Under the pieces are notes generated by a model, which searched no databases, was not told where the DNA came from, and was given only the letters and a program-made list of their open reading frames with translations. From Prochlorococcus sp. MIT 0701 (lineage in GTDB: Bacteria; Cyanobacteriota; Cyanobacteriia; PCC-6307; Cyanobiaceae): DNA of 64,000 nt. The DNA lies in the NCBI RefSeq assembly GCF_000760295.1, contig NZ_JNBA01000027.1, forward strand, positions 124,001 to 188,000, read 5' to 3'. Below, piece after piece: positions 9,938 through 18,758 of this stretch (its first letter is position 1; the number at the start of each line of letters is the position of its first letter). The position numbers and the translations under genes are program-made.

Positions 9938-11212
9938 TCAATCAACCTTAACCTCAAAATTAACAGTTTCTAACTGAAGATTATGCTCGTATAACTTTAG
10001 TGGACGTGGCCAAGCAACAGCTAACAAATATCCACTCAACACCTGCTGCAATGAAGTACTAATCAAAGTAGACTCCACCAAGGAAGAGCCGAATATGAAC
10101 AGGCATAGGCTTAGAGCCATGCTCCCCTGCAGCCCATCGCCTGCAGCAATCATTCGCAGGGCATTTCGAAGACTCAGACCAACAATAGATAAAAGCATTA
10201 AAGCTGCGGGCAAACCGTAATCGGCCAAGGTCTGCAAGAAGGCGTTGTGAGCATGTGGAGGACCAAACTTACGCCCAGGATTAGGTAGGGTTAATCGTTG
10301 ACATGCCAAGGAGACCCGGTCTCCTCCCTGCCCAGTCAAAAGAGTGCTCCAGGAGCTAATTGATTGAGAGACAAAGCATTGTGCCACGTTGGCCCGGCCA
10401 ATATCGCTTGGATTGTTTTTAGAGAAAGGACTGCTTGGTAAATACATCGAAAGATTGATCATCAGACCAAGCATTAACACCATGATTGCGACAGGGGTCG
10501 CCAATCGCCTTAGCTGGCCTCGGAAGCACCAAGCAAGCTCTGCAAACAAAAGCACCAACACCGGAAACCCAGCAGCAGCACGAGAGCCTGTACAGAAGGC
10601 AAGGCCATAGGCGATCAGACCGAGGGTGAAGGCAAAATATCTAGGCCAATTCCTATTGCTATGGCGTGCCAAAGTGAAGCCTAATATACCGACAATACCA
10701 AGAATGTAGCCAGATCTATTAATCGTTATCCGCTGAAGACGCACCGCCTCGGCCGGCAAAAGATCACGCAAATATTGGAATGGAATAATCTTTAAATTAT
10801 CATTAAACCGCGTATAATCACGATCATAATTATCTAATTCAAAAGTGAACAAAGCCGCTAGAGCAATAAATAGTAGAATCCAAAACGAAGCACGCCACTC
10901 CTCACGTTTACGGCCTACACCAACACTAAAAGCAAGCAGGACAAGTAACAGATCAGATGGGGAAGAGTTCGAAACCTGATGAGTAAGCATCGCCAAACAA
11001 ATGGAGAGCACCCCCAACAAGTACCAGTAAATCGGTGAAATATTAGTGCGCAACACAAGCTTCAATCCCAGCCAGACCACCATCAGCAGCACCATGCCCA
11101 TAGGATCACTGCTGCGCTGCAGGAGCAAAGTGAACAGCGAAAGCGGCAGCAGCACATCGAGGAGAGCGTCCCATGTCAGGGACTCCAGCCAGGATGGAGT
11201 TGACAAGCTCAT
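9938..11212 (-). CDS. O-antigen ligase/polymerase-like membrane protein (Wzy/WaaL family)
   Basis: A polytopic protein of 424 residues with about ten to twelve hydrophobic helices. The loop between late helices contains GPPHAHNAFLQTLADYGLP, the histidine-centred signature of the O-antigen ligase (Wzy_C) family, and GSRAAAG precedes it. Such proteins polymerise undecaprenyl-linked repeat units or ligate them to lipid A-core at the periplasmic face. It lies downstream of pcrA's start in the same direction, across a 90-base gap, and a second family member starts at 11650 on the other strand. Ligase and polymerase cannot be told apart from sequence alone. Confidence 0.85.
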   Translation of the reverse strand: MSLSTPSWLESLTWDALLDVLLPLSLFTLLLQRSSDPMGMVLLMVVWLGLKLVLRTNISPIYWYLLGVLSICLAMLTHQVSNSSPSDLLLVLLAFSVGVGRKREEWRASFWILLFIALAALFTFELDNYDRDYTRFNDNLKIIPFQYLRDLLPAEAVRLQRITINRSGYILGIVGILGFTLARHSNRNWPRYFAFTLGLIAYGLAFCTGSRAAAGFPVLVLLFAELAWCFRGQLRRLATPVAIMVLMLGLMINLSMYLPSSPFSKNNPSDIGRANVAQCFVSQSISSWSTLLTGQGGDRVSLACQRLTLPNPGRKFGPPHAHNAFLQTLADYGLPAALMLLSIVGLSLRNALRMIAAGDGLQGSMALSLCLFIFGSSLVESTLISTSLQQVLSGYLLAVAWPRPLKLYEHNLQLETVNFEVKVD

Positions 11213-11649
11213 TCAAATAAATACCTATCCATCCTCTCACGACCCGCTTCCAGCAAAGTCCTTAACCCTGTCAATCAAAAGGTTGCCATTCCCACGCCAA
11301 CATGAATCGAGCGGGGAGCCATGAGCAAATGCAGATGCCCTACTTGTAAATTTCTAAAATCCAATCAAAAAGACTCCCATTGACCAAGACGGCATGGTGA
11401 GATGAACTACATCAATACCGCCATACCAAAGACAAAAGCCCCACATCCATTTCCCAAGAGACCATCGCCTTGCAAACATCGATGCAATAGCAAAAGATCA
11501 TCAGCAACCGAGCATGATGAACAACCTCCCAGAGAGTCTTGGCAACCCAAGCAAATCCATGGCTGCCAGCAATTGACACAAACTTGACGCCATCTTAGCG
11601 TCCAAAGATAAAACATCAACCCCAATCTTTTCCCGATCGGCCGACAAAG
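11213..11649. other. Intergenic region between two divergent O-antigen ligase-like genes
   Basis: About 440 bases that should hold both divergent promoters. Short open frames occur on both strands, but none has recognisable composition or a good ribosome site, and I regard them as chance. No RNA or repeat was seen. Confidence 0.4.
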
Positions 11650-12939
11650 ATGAACCTTAATTTAATCAAAATATTCAACAGATGGTTCATAAAAATCCAG
11701 CCCGTCGACGTGCTGCTACCCATCAGTATTATTCTGCACACATTTCAAGACAAACCTTTAAAGACAACAAGCCTGGGGCTATTGGTGATCTGGATGACTT
11801 GGAGGCTGCTTGTTCCTTTACTGCAAGGAGTCATCAACGGCGATCGAAACTTCGAGGAAAAATTTCAGACTCCATTGATCCTTCTCCTGGGATTGCTTCT
11901 CATCAACACCCGCATGATTACGTTGCGCACTGATCTGCAAGGGGCAGTGCAATTCCTCCTCATTGCGCTTGGAGTCTTGGTCGGCTCGCTGCTCAGCCAG
12001 CGACAATGGAAGCACACGCTCACTTGGCTCGGCATCGCATCCCTTCCACTCAGCTTCCTATTCCTTCACGAAGCCATTGCATCTGGATTTCCACTCGTCC
12101 TTAGCTCCGTAAAGCCGATCTTCAATACGAGATTGGATGGTTACGGGAGTCTTAATCGCTTTGCCACTCTGCTGGTGATGGTCACAATGGCCTCTTGGTA
12201 CTCGTTTATCCTTAACCGTGGATTACTTATCAAGGGAATAACTCTAGCAGGAGCAATCAGCGGATACCTACTTTGTGTCGGCAGTGGATCGAGAATGGCG
12301 ACATGGGCCGTACCAATTAGTGCATTGATGGCCTGGTTGGTGATGCGCCTAAAAGGTCGTAGCAAAAAATTCTGGGCTCTCGCAATCTCTCTCATTGCTC
12401 TTCTTGCAATCGCCCTCATTCTTTGGTGGTATTTAGGACCTAATGTGAGAGATAACGTTTATTCAGATAGCCACCGCCTGGCAGCAGCTGTGTGCTGGCT
12501 ATCAGGGATGCTCTCAGGAAATAACCGATTCATATACGGTGTTGGCTGGTCAAACGAAAAACTCAATGAGTTTTGTTATCACATTCCCAATCACGACCAT
12601 ACGTTAGGCCATCTTGGCCATGGCCATAACACCTTAGCCCAGATGGGTGGTCATCACGGCCTGCTCGGAATCATTGCATTAATGATGCTGGTGATATTGA
12701 TCATGAGAGGGCTTTTAAGACAACAATCCTCTATTCGCGAAGTTCTACCTCTTGGGTTTCGTGGCACCACTTGGCCAGAAATGGCTCTAGGAATTAACTT
12801 TGCTCTCGCATTCAATGCCTTATCAACAACAATCCACCATCGCAGTCAAGTCAACCAAATATTAATTGGCCTTCTAGCAGCCACTGCTCTCTGCGTAATC
12901 AAACCGGCTAGCGACGAATCAAGTCAAGAACGTTTCTGA
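11650..12939 (+). CDS. O-antigen ligase/polymerase-like membrane protein (second copy)
   Basis: A 429-residue polytopic membrane protein, clearly of the same family as the gene at 9938-11212 but divergent in sequence. GSGSRMATWAVP and LGHGHNTLAQMGGHHGLLG correspond to the family's GSR loop and the histidine-containing periplasmic loop. An NHDHTLGHLGHGH stretch just before it is unusually histidine-rich. The start ATG follows a TTCCCGATCGG stretch without a clear ribosome site. Its end overlaps the convergent glycosyltransferase by 16 bases. Two such proteins side by side suggest one polymerase and one ligase, or two glycans. Confidence 0.82.
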   Translation: MNLNLIKIFNRWFIKIQPVDVLLPISIILHTFQDKPLKTTSLGLLVIWMTWRLLVPLLQGVINGDRNFEEKFQTPLILLLGLLLINTRMITLRTDLQGAVQFLLIALGVLVGSLLSQRQWKHTLTWLGIASLPLSFLFLHEAIASGFPLVLSSVKPIFNTRLDGYGSLNRFATLLVMVTMASWYSFILNRGLLIKGITLAGAISGYLLCVGSGSRMATWAVPISALMAWLVMRLKGRSKKFWALAISLIALLAIALILWWYLGPNVRDNVYSDSHRLAAAVCWLSGMLSGNNRFIYGVGWSNEKLNEFCYHIPNHDHTLGHLGHGHNTLAQMGGHHGLLGIIALMMLVILIMRGLLRQQSSIREVLPLGFRGTTWPEMALGINFALAFNALSTTIHHRSQVNQILIGLLAATALCVIKPASDESSQERF

Positions 12940-14057
12940 CTCGCCTTCTCAAGCAACGCAGCAACCGCCGCCAAATGGTGGCTTACCGTGAAACGTGATG
13001 CAACGCGTTGCTGTCCAGCCAAACCCATGCGACTGGCTAAACCTGGATCGCGAGCCAAGCGCGCCATAGCAGAGGCCATCCTCTGCAAATCCCCCTCATC
13101 GACCAAAAAACCACTGATGCCTTCCTGCACAACCTCAGGGATGCCTCCATGGCGAGTGGCCACAACTGGAAGGCCACTCAACTGAGCCTCCATCACAGCC
13201 ACCGGGCTGCCTTCACTATCGCCATCAGGGGCAACACGAGAATGCTGTACGAAGCAACGCGCTTGCCTGAGAAGTTGTGCCACCGTGTCTCGACCAGCGA
13301 CACCAGGCAAACTCACAACTTTGCCAAGACCTAACTGGTGCACTAACTGCTTGGCCTGATTAAACAACGGGCCATCGCCAACGATGATCAAGCTAGTTTT
13401 TGCAACCTCAGCTTCAGTCAATACTTGTCGCATAGCGGCGAAGGCGTGGATTGTTTCCAGCGGACCTTTTTTGGCAACAAAACGGCCTATGGCTACAAAT
13501 AAAGGCGCGGAACTGCCAGGGTCGGCACCATGGAATAGTCGTTGATCAGCTCCCGAAGGGCTGACAATCATGTGCTCATCTGCTGCTCCCAAATCCAGCA
13601 ACGTGCGGCGCATCGGTTGGCTTTTAACGATGATCCCAGAGACAATCGCCATCAATCGGCGATAGCGCTCTTTTAGGAGTCCCACCCTATTCCGTGCCGA
13701 AGCATCAGAACCGCGAAAATGCACCACCAATGGGGCATCACTCCAAGTGGCGGCCTCCATAATGCGCACTGCATGAAACCCGAACTCCGCCATCAACACA
13801 TCAGGCTGATGACGACGGATCAAACACCAAGCAACCAATGAGCCTGGCAACGTGGCTAAACGCAAAAGGCCAAGCCTGGTTAGCGCCTTACTCACAAGAA
13901 TGGCGAGGCCATAGGCGAAGCGACCTGGATCCGACAGAGGTCGCTCATCACCAAAATAGGCGGTGATCTCAAAAGGAAGACCCTGAAGATTGGCACGCAC
14001 AAAGGTTTCCGTTGGCGCGCGTCGTGTTGGCGCAAAAACAAGCAAGCGCATGCTCAT
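12924..14057 (-). CDS. GT4-family glycosyltransferase
   Basis: A 377-residue GT-B enzyme transferring a sugar from a nucleotide donor. The C-terminal half shows FVAIGRFVAKKGPLETIHAF, IIVGDGPLFNQAK and GSPVAVMEAQLSGLPVVAT with the E-x7-E type donor-binding segment near residue 280. HFRGSDAS lies in the N-terminal domain. The ATG at 14057 overlaps the stop of the upstream glycosyltransferase (ATGA), supporting translational coupling and this start rather than one 24 bases upstream. It is the last gene of a coupled run of four minus-strand genes reading from 18751 down to 12924. Donor and acceptor are unknown. Confidence 0.88.
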   Translation of the reverse strand: MSMRLLVFAPTRRAPTETFVRANLQGLPFEITAYFGDERPLSDPGRFAYGLAILVSKALTRLGLLRLATLPGSLVAWCLIRRHQPDVLMAEFGFHAVRIMEAATWSDAPLVVHFRGSDASARNRVGLLKERYRRLMAIVSGIIVKSQPMRRTLLDLGAADEHMIVSPSGADQRLFHGADPGSSAPLFVAIGRFVAKKGPLETIHAFAAMRQVLTEAEVAKTSLIIVGDGPLFNQAKQLVHQLGLGKVVSLPGVAGRDTVAQLLRQARCFVQHSRVAPDGDSEGSPVAVMEAQLSGLPVVATRHGGIPEVVQEGISGFLVDEGDLQRMASAMARLARDPGLASRMGLAGQQRVASRFTVSHHLAAVAALLEKASQKRS

Positions 14058-15331
14058 GGCAGAGCGAGCACCGAGCGCCACTGTGTCTCCACCTGCGGCC
14101 AGTCAAGGGCTGCTAGGCGATCACGTGCTGCCAATCCCAAACGATTGCGTAGGTCCACATCTTCAACCAGTTCCGACATCGCCTTGGCGAGAGCATGAGG
14201 GTCCTCGCTGGGAACCACAATGCCGGAACGACGATGTTCGACAACCTCCAGTGGGCCTGGCGACGCATCGGTAACGATCACAGCAAGTCCGGCAGACATC
14301 GCCTCCAAAAGAGCATTCGGCATACCTTCAAACCTTGAAGGCAGCACAAATACAGAAGCTGCAGCAAGGAGTACCTCTGGATCACTGCGGAAGCCCTCAA
14401 AATGCACACGTTGGGCGACACCCTCGACTGCAGCCTGATTCTCCAGTGCCGGCCGTTCCGGGCCATCGCCAACCAGAAAAACTGGCCATTGACTGGCCGA
14501 GCCAGTCATCAGTGCAAGCGCACGAATCAAGACATCGATGCCCTTCTGAGGAACCAGCCTGGCCACGGTGACAAATGCTTCTGGCCGTATCCCATAAGCG
14601 GCATTAGCAACATGGAAGGATTCATCCTTTCTCGGCAGGGGGTTGGGCAATAGTTCTAGGCGTTGCAAGTTGGGCAAACACTCAAGAGACTGGAGTACGC
14701 CATCGGTATTGGCGGTGACCACATCGGCACGTCGGTAAAGAACCTCGCGTAGCCGCTGCCAGGGGAAAGGCAACGACTGACGCGATAAATCATTGCGCTC
14801 AGAAATCACCAGGTGGGTCGACGAATCCCAAAGGGCCTGGCACACCAACATGTTGGTACGACTTAAAAACGCCAGGACCCGCTGAGGCTGATGCTGGCGA
14901 AACAAATCCTGTAGCAGCAGTGCCTGAGGCCCACCAACCCCGTGTACACACCAACAGAGCAATCCTGATGCAAGGCCATTCCTGCCAGGCTTAGCCTCGC
15001 CACTCAACCAGGGCCAAACCAGCAGCAGCAAAAGTTTTGCGGCGATGCGATGTAGTCGTCGCCGCTGAGCAAACACGAATCGTCGACCACGCGCTGCCAG
15101 GGATCGGTTCCAATAGTCCCTGCGCCAAGCGGCATCGACAGCAGGCCCTAGATCACAATGATCAAGTCCATCAGGGAGGCAATGGGCAATGGAATGACCT
15201 GGCAGCAAAGTCACAACACGCAGGCTTAGCCCCTGAGCCGCGAAGTGATCAGCAGCGAGAAGAGCAACCTTTTGGGCACCGCCCGGTCCCAAATGAGGCA
15301 ACACCAGCCAAAGATCATCCATCTTTGCCAT
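14054..15331 (-). CDS. GT4-family glycosyltransferase
   Basis: A 425-residue GT-B glycosyltransferase beginning LWLVLPHLGPGGAQKVAL, the glycine-rich acceptor-side loop common in GT4. The donor domain shows FVTVARLVPQKGIDVLIRAL, VFLVGDGPERPAL, FVLPSRFEGMPNALLEAMSAGLAVI and a closing GLAARDRLAALDWPQV. A second in-frame ATG at 15322 may be the true start; both overlap the preceding gene. A short hydrophobic patch at about residues 96-111 (LLLLLVWPWL) could give membrane contact. Part of the coupled glycosyltransferase operon. Confidence 0.88.
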   Translation of the reverse strand: MAKMDDLWLVLPHLGPGGAQKVALLAADHFAAQGLSLRVVTLLPGHSIAHCLPDGLDHCDLGPAVDAAWRRDYWNRSLAARGRRFVFAQRRRLHRIAAKLLLLLVWPWLSGEAKPGRNGLASGLLCWCVHGVGGPQALLLQDLFRQHQPQRVLAFLSRTNMLVCQALWDSSTHLVISERNDLSRQSLPFPWQRLREVLYRRADVVTANTDGVLQSLECLPNLQRLELLPNPLPRKDESFHVANAAYGIRPEAFVTVARLVPQKGIDVLIRALALMTGSASQWPVFLVGDGPERPALENQAAVEGVAQRVHFEGFRSDPEVLLAAASVFVLPSRFEGMPNALLEAMSAGLAVIVTDASPGPLEVVEHRRSGIVVPSEDPHALAKAMSELVEDVDLRNRLGLAARDRLAALDWPQVETQWRSVLALP

Positions 15332-16529
15332 TCCGAATGCCCTGATGATCTGCTATTTGCAAGCCTGCCAGAGCTTTACAGAAACTCTGACGCAAAGCCT
15401 GTTGAGCAAATCGTTCGTGAACACCTAATGCTTGTTTGGCTAATGAACGGCGCCTTTTTGTATCGTCCAAAAGCTCAGCCAAAGTCTCAGCCCAATCCAT
15501 GGATGAAGCCTCTATAGGCATTAACAGCCCATTACGACCATTCTCAATCAAATCGGCTGGGCCAGTGAGGCAATCAGAGGCAACACAAGCACAGCCTGCC
15601 GCCATGGCCTCCAGTAACACGTTAGGGAAGCCCTCATAACGCGAGGGAAGAACATAAATCCCAGCACGTTGATACCAATCCATCATGTTGCCAACGCGCC
15701 CCGGGAAGTGAAGTCGAGCCTGAAAGTCGCCATGTTGAGCAAGCAGAGCTCGCAAATTGGCCTGCTGATCCATGCCGTGATATGTCGTCGACGCAAGGCC
15801 CAAAATCACGAGCTGCACCCTTGGCAAGCGCGCTGCCAATAAGGCAAAAGTCGACATCAAGCGATCGAAACCCTTTTGATAGGCCTTGGTGCCAGCAGCC
15901 AAAATGAGAGGGTCATCTGCAACCACCCCGGCAGCCGCAAGCCACGACTCTGGGTCAGGAGCAGGAGCAAAACGTGGCAGTGGCCACTGCACAGGATTCG
16001 GCAACAGCAACTGATGCTTGGCTCCAACCTTGTTCGCAAGCCACTTCCCCGTTGATCGGGTCTGCACCAGATGGAGATCTGCCCATGGATAGGTCAAGCG
16101 TCTTAACAACCGCCAAGGCATAGCAAGTCGCTTAGCCGGTGGATAGTTCCGCTCAGAAACAACGCATGGCACAGCCAGAGGACGTGTGGCTAGAAGCAGC
16201 TTGATGGCTGGCAACGTGGTCATACCAATGGCCACGGCAACCCGCTCACGCCGAATCCAACACCGCAAACGCTGGACCCGCCATGGGAAACCAAACCAAT
16301 GAAGCCTCTTGAGCCAATCTGGATCAACAGGCTCAACTGCCCTCTCAACTCCAGCCGGAATGGGGTAAAAATCCCTTGCCAAAGGCTGACGGGTTAAAAC
16401 GACTGGGGTCCAACCTTCCTGATACAACCACTGAGCCAGGGTGAGAGTGATCCTCTCCGCACCCCCAATTTTCAAAGAGTCAACATATAAAAGCACTCGT
16501 GGCGATGAGACATCAACCACATCCTTCAT
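15315..16529 (-). CDS. GT4-family glycosyltransferase
   Basis: A 404-residue GT-B enzyme. LLYVDSLKIGGAERITLTL opens the N-terminal domain, and ILAAGTKAYQKGFDRLMSTF, LVILGLAS and YVLPSRYEGFPNVLLEAMAAG mark the nucleotide-sugar domain. CVVSERNYPP in the first half is typical of this subfamily. The start ATG overlaps the stop of the long glycosyltransferase upstream (ATGA) and its end overlaps the next gene by 17 bases, so translation is probably coupled along the run. It resembles its downstream neighbour (14054-15331) closely enough in architecture to suggest an old duplication. Confidence 0.88.
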   Translation of the reverse strand: MKDVVDVSSPRVLLYVDSLKIGGAERITLTLAQWLYQEGWTPVVLTRQPLARDFYPIPAGVERAVEPVDPDWLKRLHWFGFPWRVQRLRCWIRRERVAVAIGMTTLPAIKLLLATRPLAVPCVVSERNYPPAKRLAMPWRLLRRLTYPWADLHLVQTRSTGKWLANKVGAKHQLLLPNPVQWPLPRFAPAPDPESWLAAAGVVADDPLILAAGTKAYQKGFDRLMSTFALLAARLPRVQLVILGLASTTYHGMDQQANLRALLAQHGDFQARLHFPGRVGNMMDWYQRAGIYVLPSRYEGFPNVLLEAMAAGCACVASDCLTGPADLIENGRNGLLMPIEASSMDWAETLAELLDDTKRRRSLAKQALGVHERFAQQALRQSFCKALAGLQIADHQGIRNGKDG

Positions 16530-18751
16530 TGACAGACCTCAGCCACCTTAGTGTCTAGATAATCAGGGAATAAGGGCAACACTCCACCAAGTGATAATCC
16601 CTTATTCTTAATCATTAACCGCAGTAATTCGTGAATCCTTTGCGGATCATGGCTGGGACCAGTGATCATTTGCTCCAGGCTATCAACCTCTTCAAGAAGA
16701 GCCTTGGCAAAACCTCGATGATCCTCCTGCGCATTGCTTTCATCATGGATGGATTGATGACAATGATCCCGAACCCGAGCAAGCCTTTGCCTCGCCCTCT
16801 GATAAAGGGATTGCTCCCCCAAACGCCAAGCTTCAAGGACATCGATCGTGAGGCAACGCATCAGATTGCGAGTCAAGCGGAAGGATGTATCGCTATCAAT
16901 CGCATTCAGATCGAAGCCATCCATAAACTCCGCTGCTTTTCGTCCAATAGCCGCCAGTGCCTTTCGATCGCCAAGCTCTAAATACAAGCGCGTGAGTGTT
17001 GAATAGCAAGAAATCAATAACTTTGCTCGATTCGAGCGATTTCCTCGCCGACATATTCGTGTGCCTGGATCACTTTCAAGTTGAACAACAAACGACTCCA
17101 AAGCAACCGCTGATTCACGCATTCTGACTTGATCCCCACTCTCAACAATCCGATAGGCCAGAACGACTCGGGAATAACATCGATAGGTCAATGGAAGCAG
17201 AACACTTCTGGCCAAAGTTTCGAACAAAATAATCTGCTGTTGTAGATCTTCAGGCCGCGAACCCCGACGAAAAAGTAATTTGCGTAAATAAGAGATCTGG
17301 CCGTTATTAATCCAAAGATCTTCCATGACTTCGAGCGCATAATTGAAATCACCTGCTTGAACTGAACGTGGGATCAAGGCACGCAGTACAGGCAGATTGC
17401 GCGGCCAACGGCGTCTAAAAGCTCGCAACATCTCAAACGCATTGTCATGGGCACCAATTCGATCCAGCCCAACAGCCAAGGAAATCGCGAGCTGCGACAG
17501 GAGCCATTCGGGCCAATAGTGACGAAGACGACGAACTCTGACTCTGGCCCGTCCAGAGGAAACACCACTGGCTCGAGCGTCAGGCAAAATTCCCAGCTCG
17601 TTCAGCACCGACAACATGGCTGCTGTTCGCGTCTCATACGTGTGTTCTGCTGCCACGGCAAGTCGCTCATTCAAAGCCGGTCCGCCAGAAGTAATCGCAT
17701 TGGCAATTGCCACTTCAAAGGAGTCCGCTTCAGGCTCACAGAGATGTGCCGCTGCAGCGTGGGGACGAAGTGCAGGAATCGCAGTAGCCACTACAGGCCT
17801 ACCAGACGCCAAATACTCGAAGAACTTCATCGGGAACATATGACGGGTGTAGCTGTTGTGCCGCAATGGCAGCAAGGCGACATCACAGTGAGCAAGCCAG
17901 GCAGGCAAATTTCCATAGGACTGCGCGCCAACGAAGTGAACATTGGAGAACTTGCGCAAGTTGGAAACATCAGTTTCGGGATCTGCCTCCCCCACAGGAC
18001 CGACAAAGACATAGGTCCACTCAGGGTGGCGCGCCGCCAAGACTTCAAGCATCAACAAATCCAGCTTGTAGGCATCAATAGCGCCGATGAATAGCAAGCG
18101 AGGCCTGGCCAGATCATTCAGAGCAGGAGGGCAAGGCAATGTTCCGCCCAATGCCTGAGCAAAATGTTGCTGATCGGCGACGTTGCCGAAAAAATGAGTG
18201 TGAGGATGAATCTTCTCCAGATCAGCCTGTAGATCAGGGGAGGTCGTAAAGACCACATCCACTGCACGACAAAGCTGCCGCTCGCTTGCACTGATCCTCT
18301 CCGCCGGCATACCTGGTTGAGCCTGAATGCGATCAACGCAGTGATAAATACTTCCACCAAAACTACCCAGCGCCAAATAGCGGCATGTCAGCGGGTTATA
18401 CGTCCAAAGGATTGGTTGCCGGAAGCGCAGCCAAAGCAACGCAAGACGCAGCCCCAGAGTTAATAACTGCCGATTCAGAATCAAAGCAAAGCCAGCCGTC
18501 CCGCCGGGCAGCACAAGAGGTGACCACACCCAAAGGGCCTCGCCTACTTGCCGAGGCGGACGCAACACTCGACGAAGACGCCGCAGGATGCGGCCTCGAT
18601 CAGCAGCCCCTGCACGAGGAGGACGCAAACCCAGCGAATCCACATACAAAACTCTGTGGCCGGCAGCCGCCAGGGAAACAGCAACATGTTGCTTATTGGT
18701 CCATAACGGATGATCCCAGTCAGCAGTTGAAAGAACCACAAAGTCAGCCAT
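16526..18751 (-). CDS. Glycosyltransferase with long helical C-terminal extension
   Basis: A 741-residue protein. Residues 1 to about 390 are a GT-B glycosyltransferase: FVVLSTADWDHPLWTNKQH at the start, then LLFIGAIDAYKLDLLMLEVL, VALLPLRHNSYTRHMFPMK and FFEYLASGRPVVATAIPAL. This arrangement resembles the TuaH-like group. Residues from about 400 to the end have no glycosyltransferase motif and are rich in leucine, alanine and arginine with a helical-repeat feel (for example YALEVMEDLWINNGQISYLR and ALAAIGRKAAEFMDGF), possibly TPR-like. It starts eight bases after the ABC exporter gene and leads the coupled run of GT4 genes. The role of the extension is unknown; a docking platform is a guess. 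Confidence 0.8.
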   Translation of the reverse strand: MADFVVLSTADWDHPLWTNKQHVAVSLAAAGHRVLYVDSLGLRPPRAGAADRGRILRRLRRVLRPPRQVGEALWVWSPLVLPGGTAGFALILNRQLLTLGLRLALLWLRFRQPILWTYNPLTCRYLALGSFGGSIYHCVDRIQAQPGMPAERISASERQLCRAVDVVFTTSPDLQADLEKIHPHTHFFGNVADQQHFAQALGGTLPCPPALNDLARPRLLFIGAIDAYKLDLLMLEVLAARHPEWTYVFVGPVGEADPETDVSNLRKFSNVHFVGAQSYGNLPAWLAHCDVALLPLRHNSYTRHMFPMKFFEYLASGRPVVATAIPALRPHAAAAHLCEPEADSFEVAIANAITSGGPALNERLAVAAEHTYETRTAAMLSVLNELGILPDARASGVSSGRARVRVRRLRHYWPEWLLSQLAISLAVGLDRIGAHDNAFEMLRAFRRRWPRNLPVLRALIPRSVQAGDFNYALEVMEDLWINNGQISYLRKLLFRRGSRPEDLQQQIILFETLARSVLLPLTYRCYSRVVLAYRIVESGDQVRMRESAVALESFVVQLESDPGTRICRRGNRSNRAKLLISCYSTLTRLYLELGDRKALAAIGRKAAEFMDGFDLNAIDSDTSFRLTRNLMRCLTIDVLEAWRLGEQSLYQRARQRLARVRDHCHQSIHDESNAQEDHRGFAKALLEEVDSLEQMITGPSHDPQRIHELLRLMIKNKGLSLGGVLPLFPDYLDTKVAEVCQ

Positions 18752-18758
18752 GGTCAGT

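Noticed and set aside
17447-18094. 215-codon plus-strand frame
   Set aside because: Entirely antisense to the long glycosyltransferase, whose motifs prove the minus strand codes.
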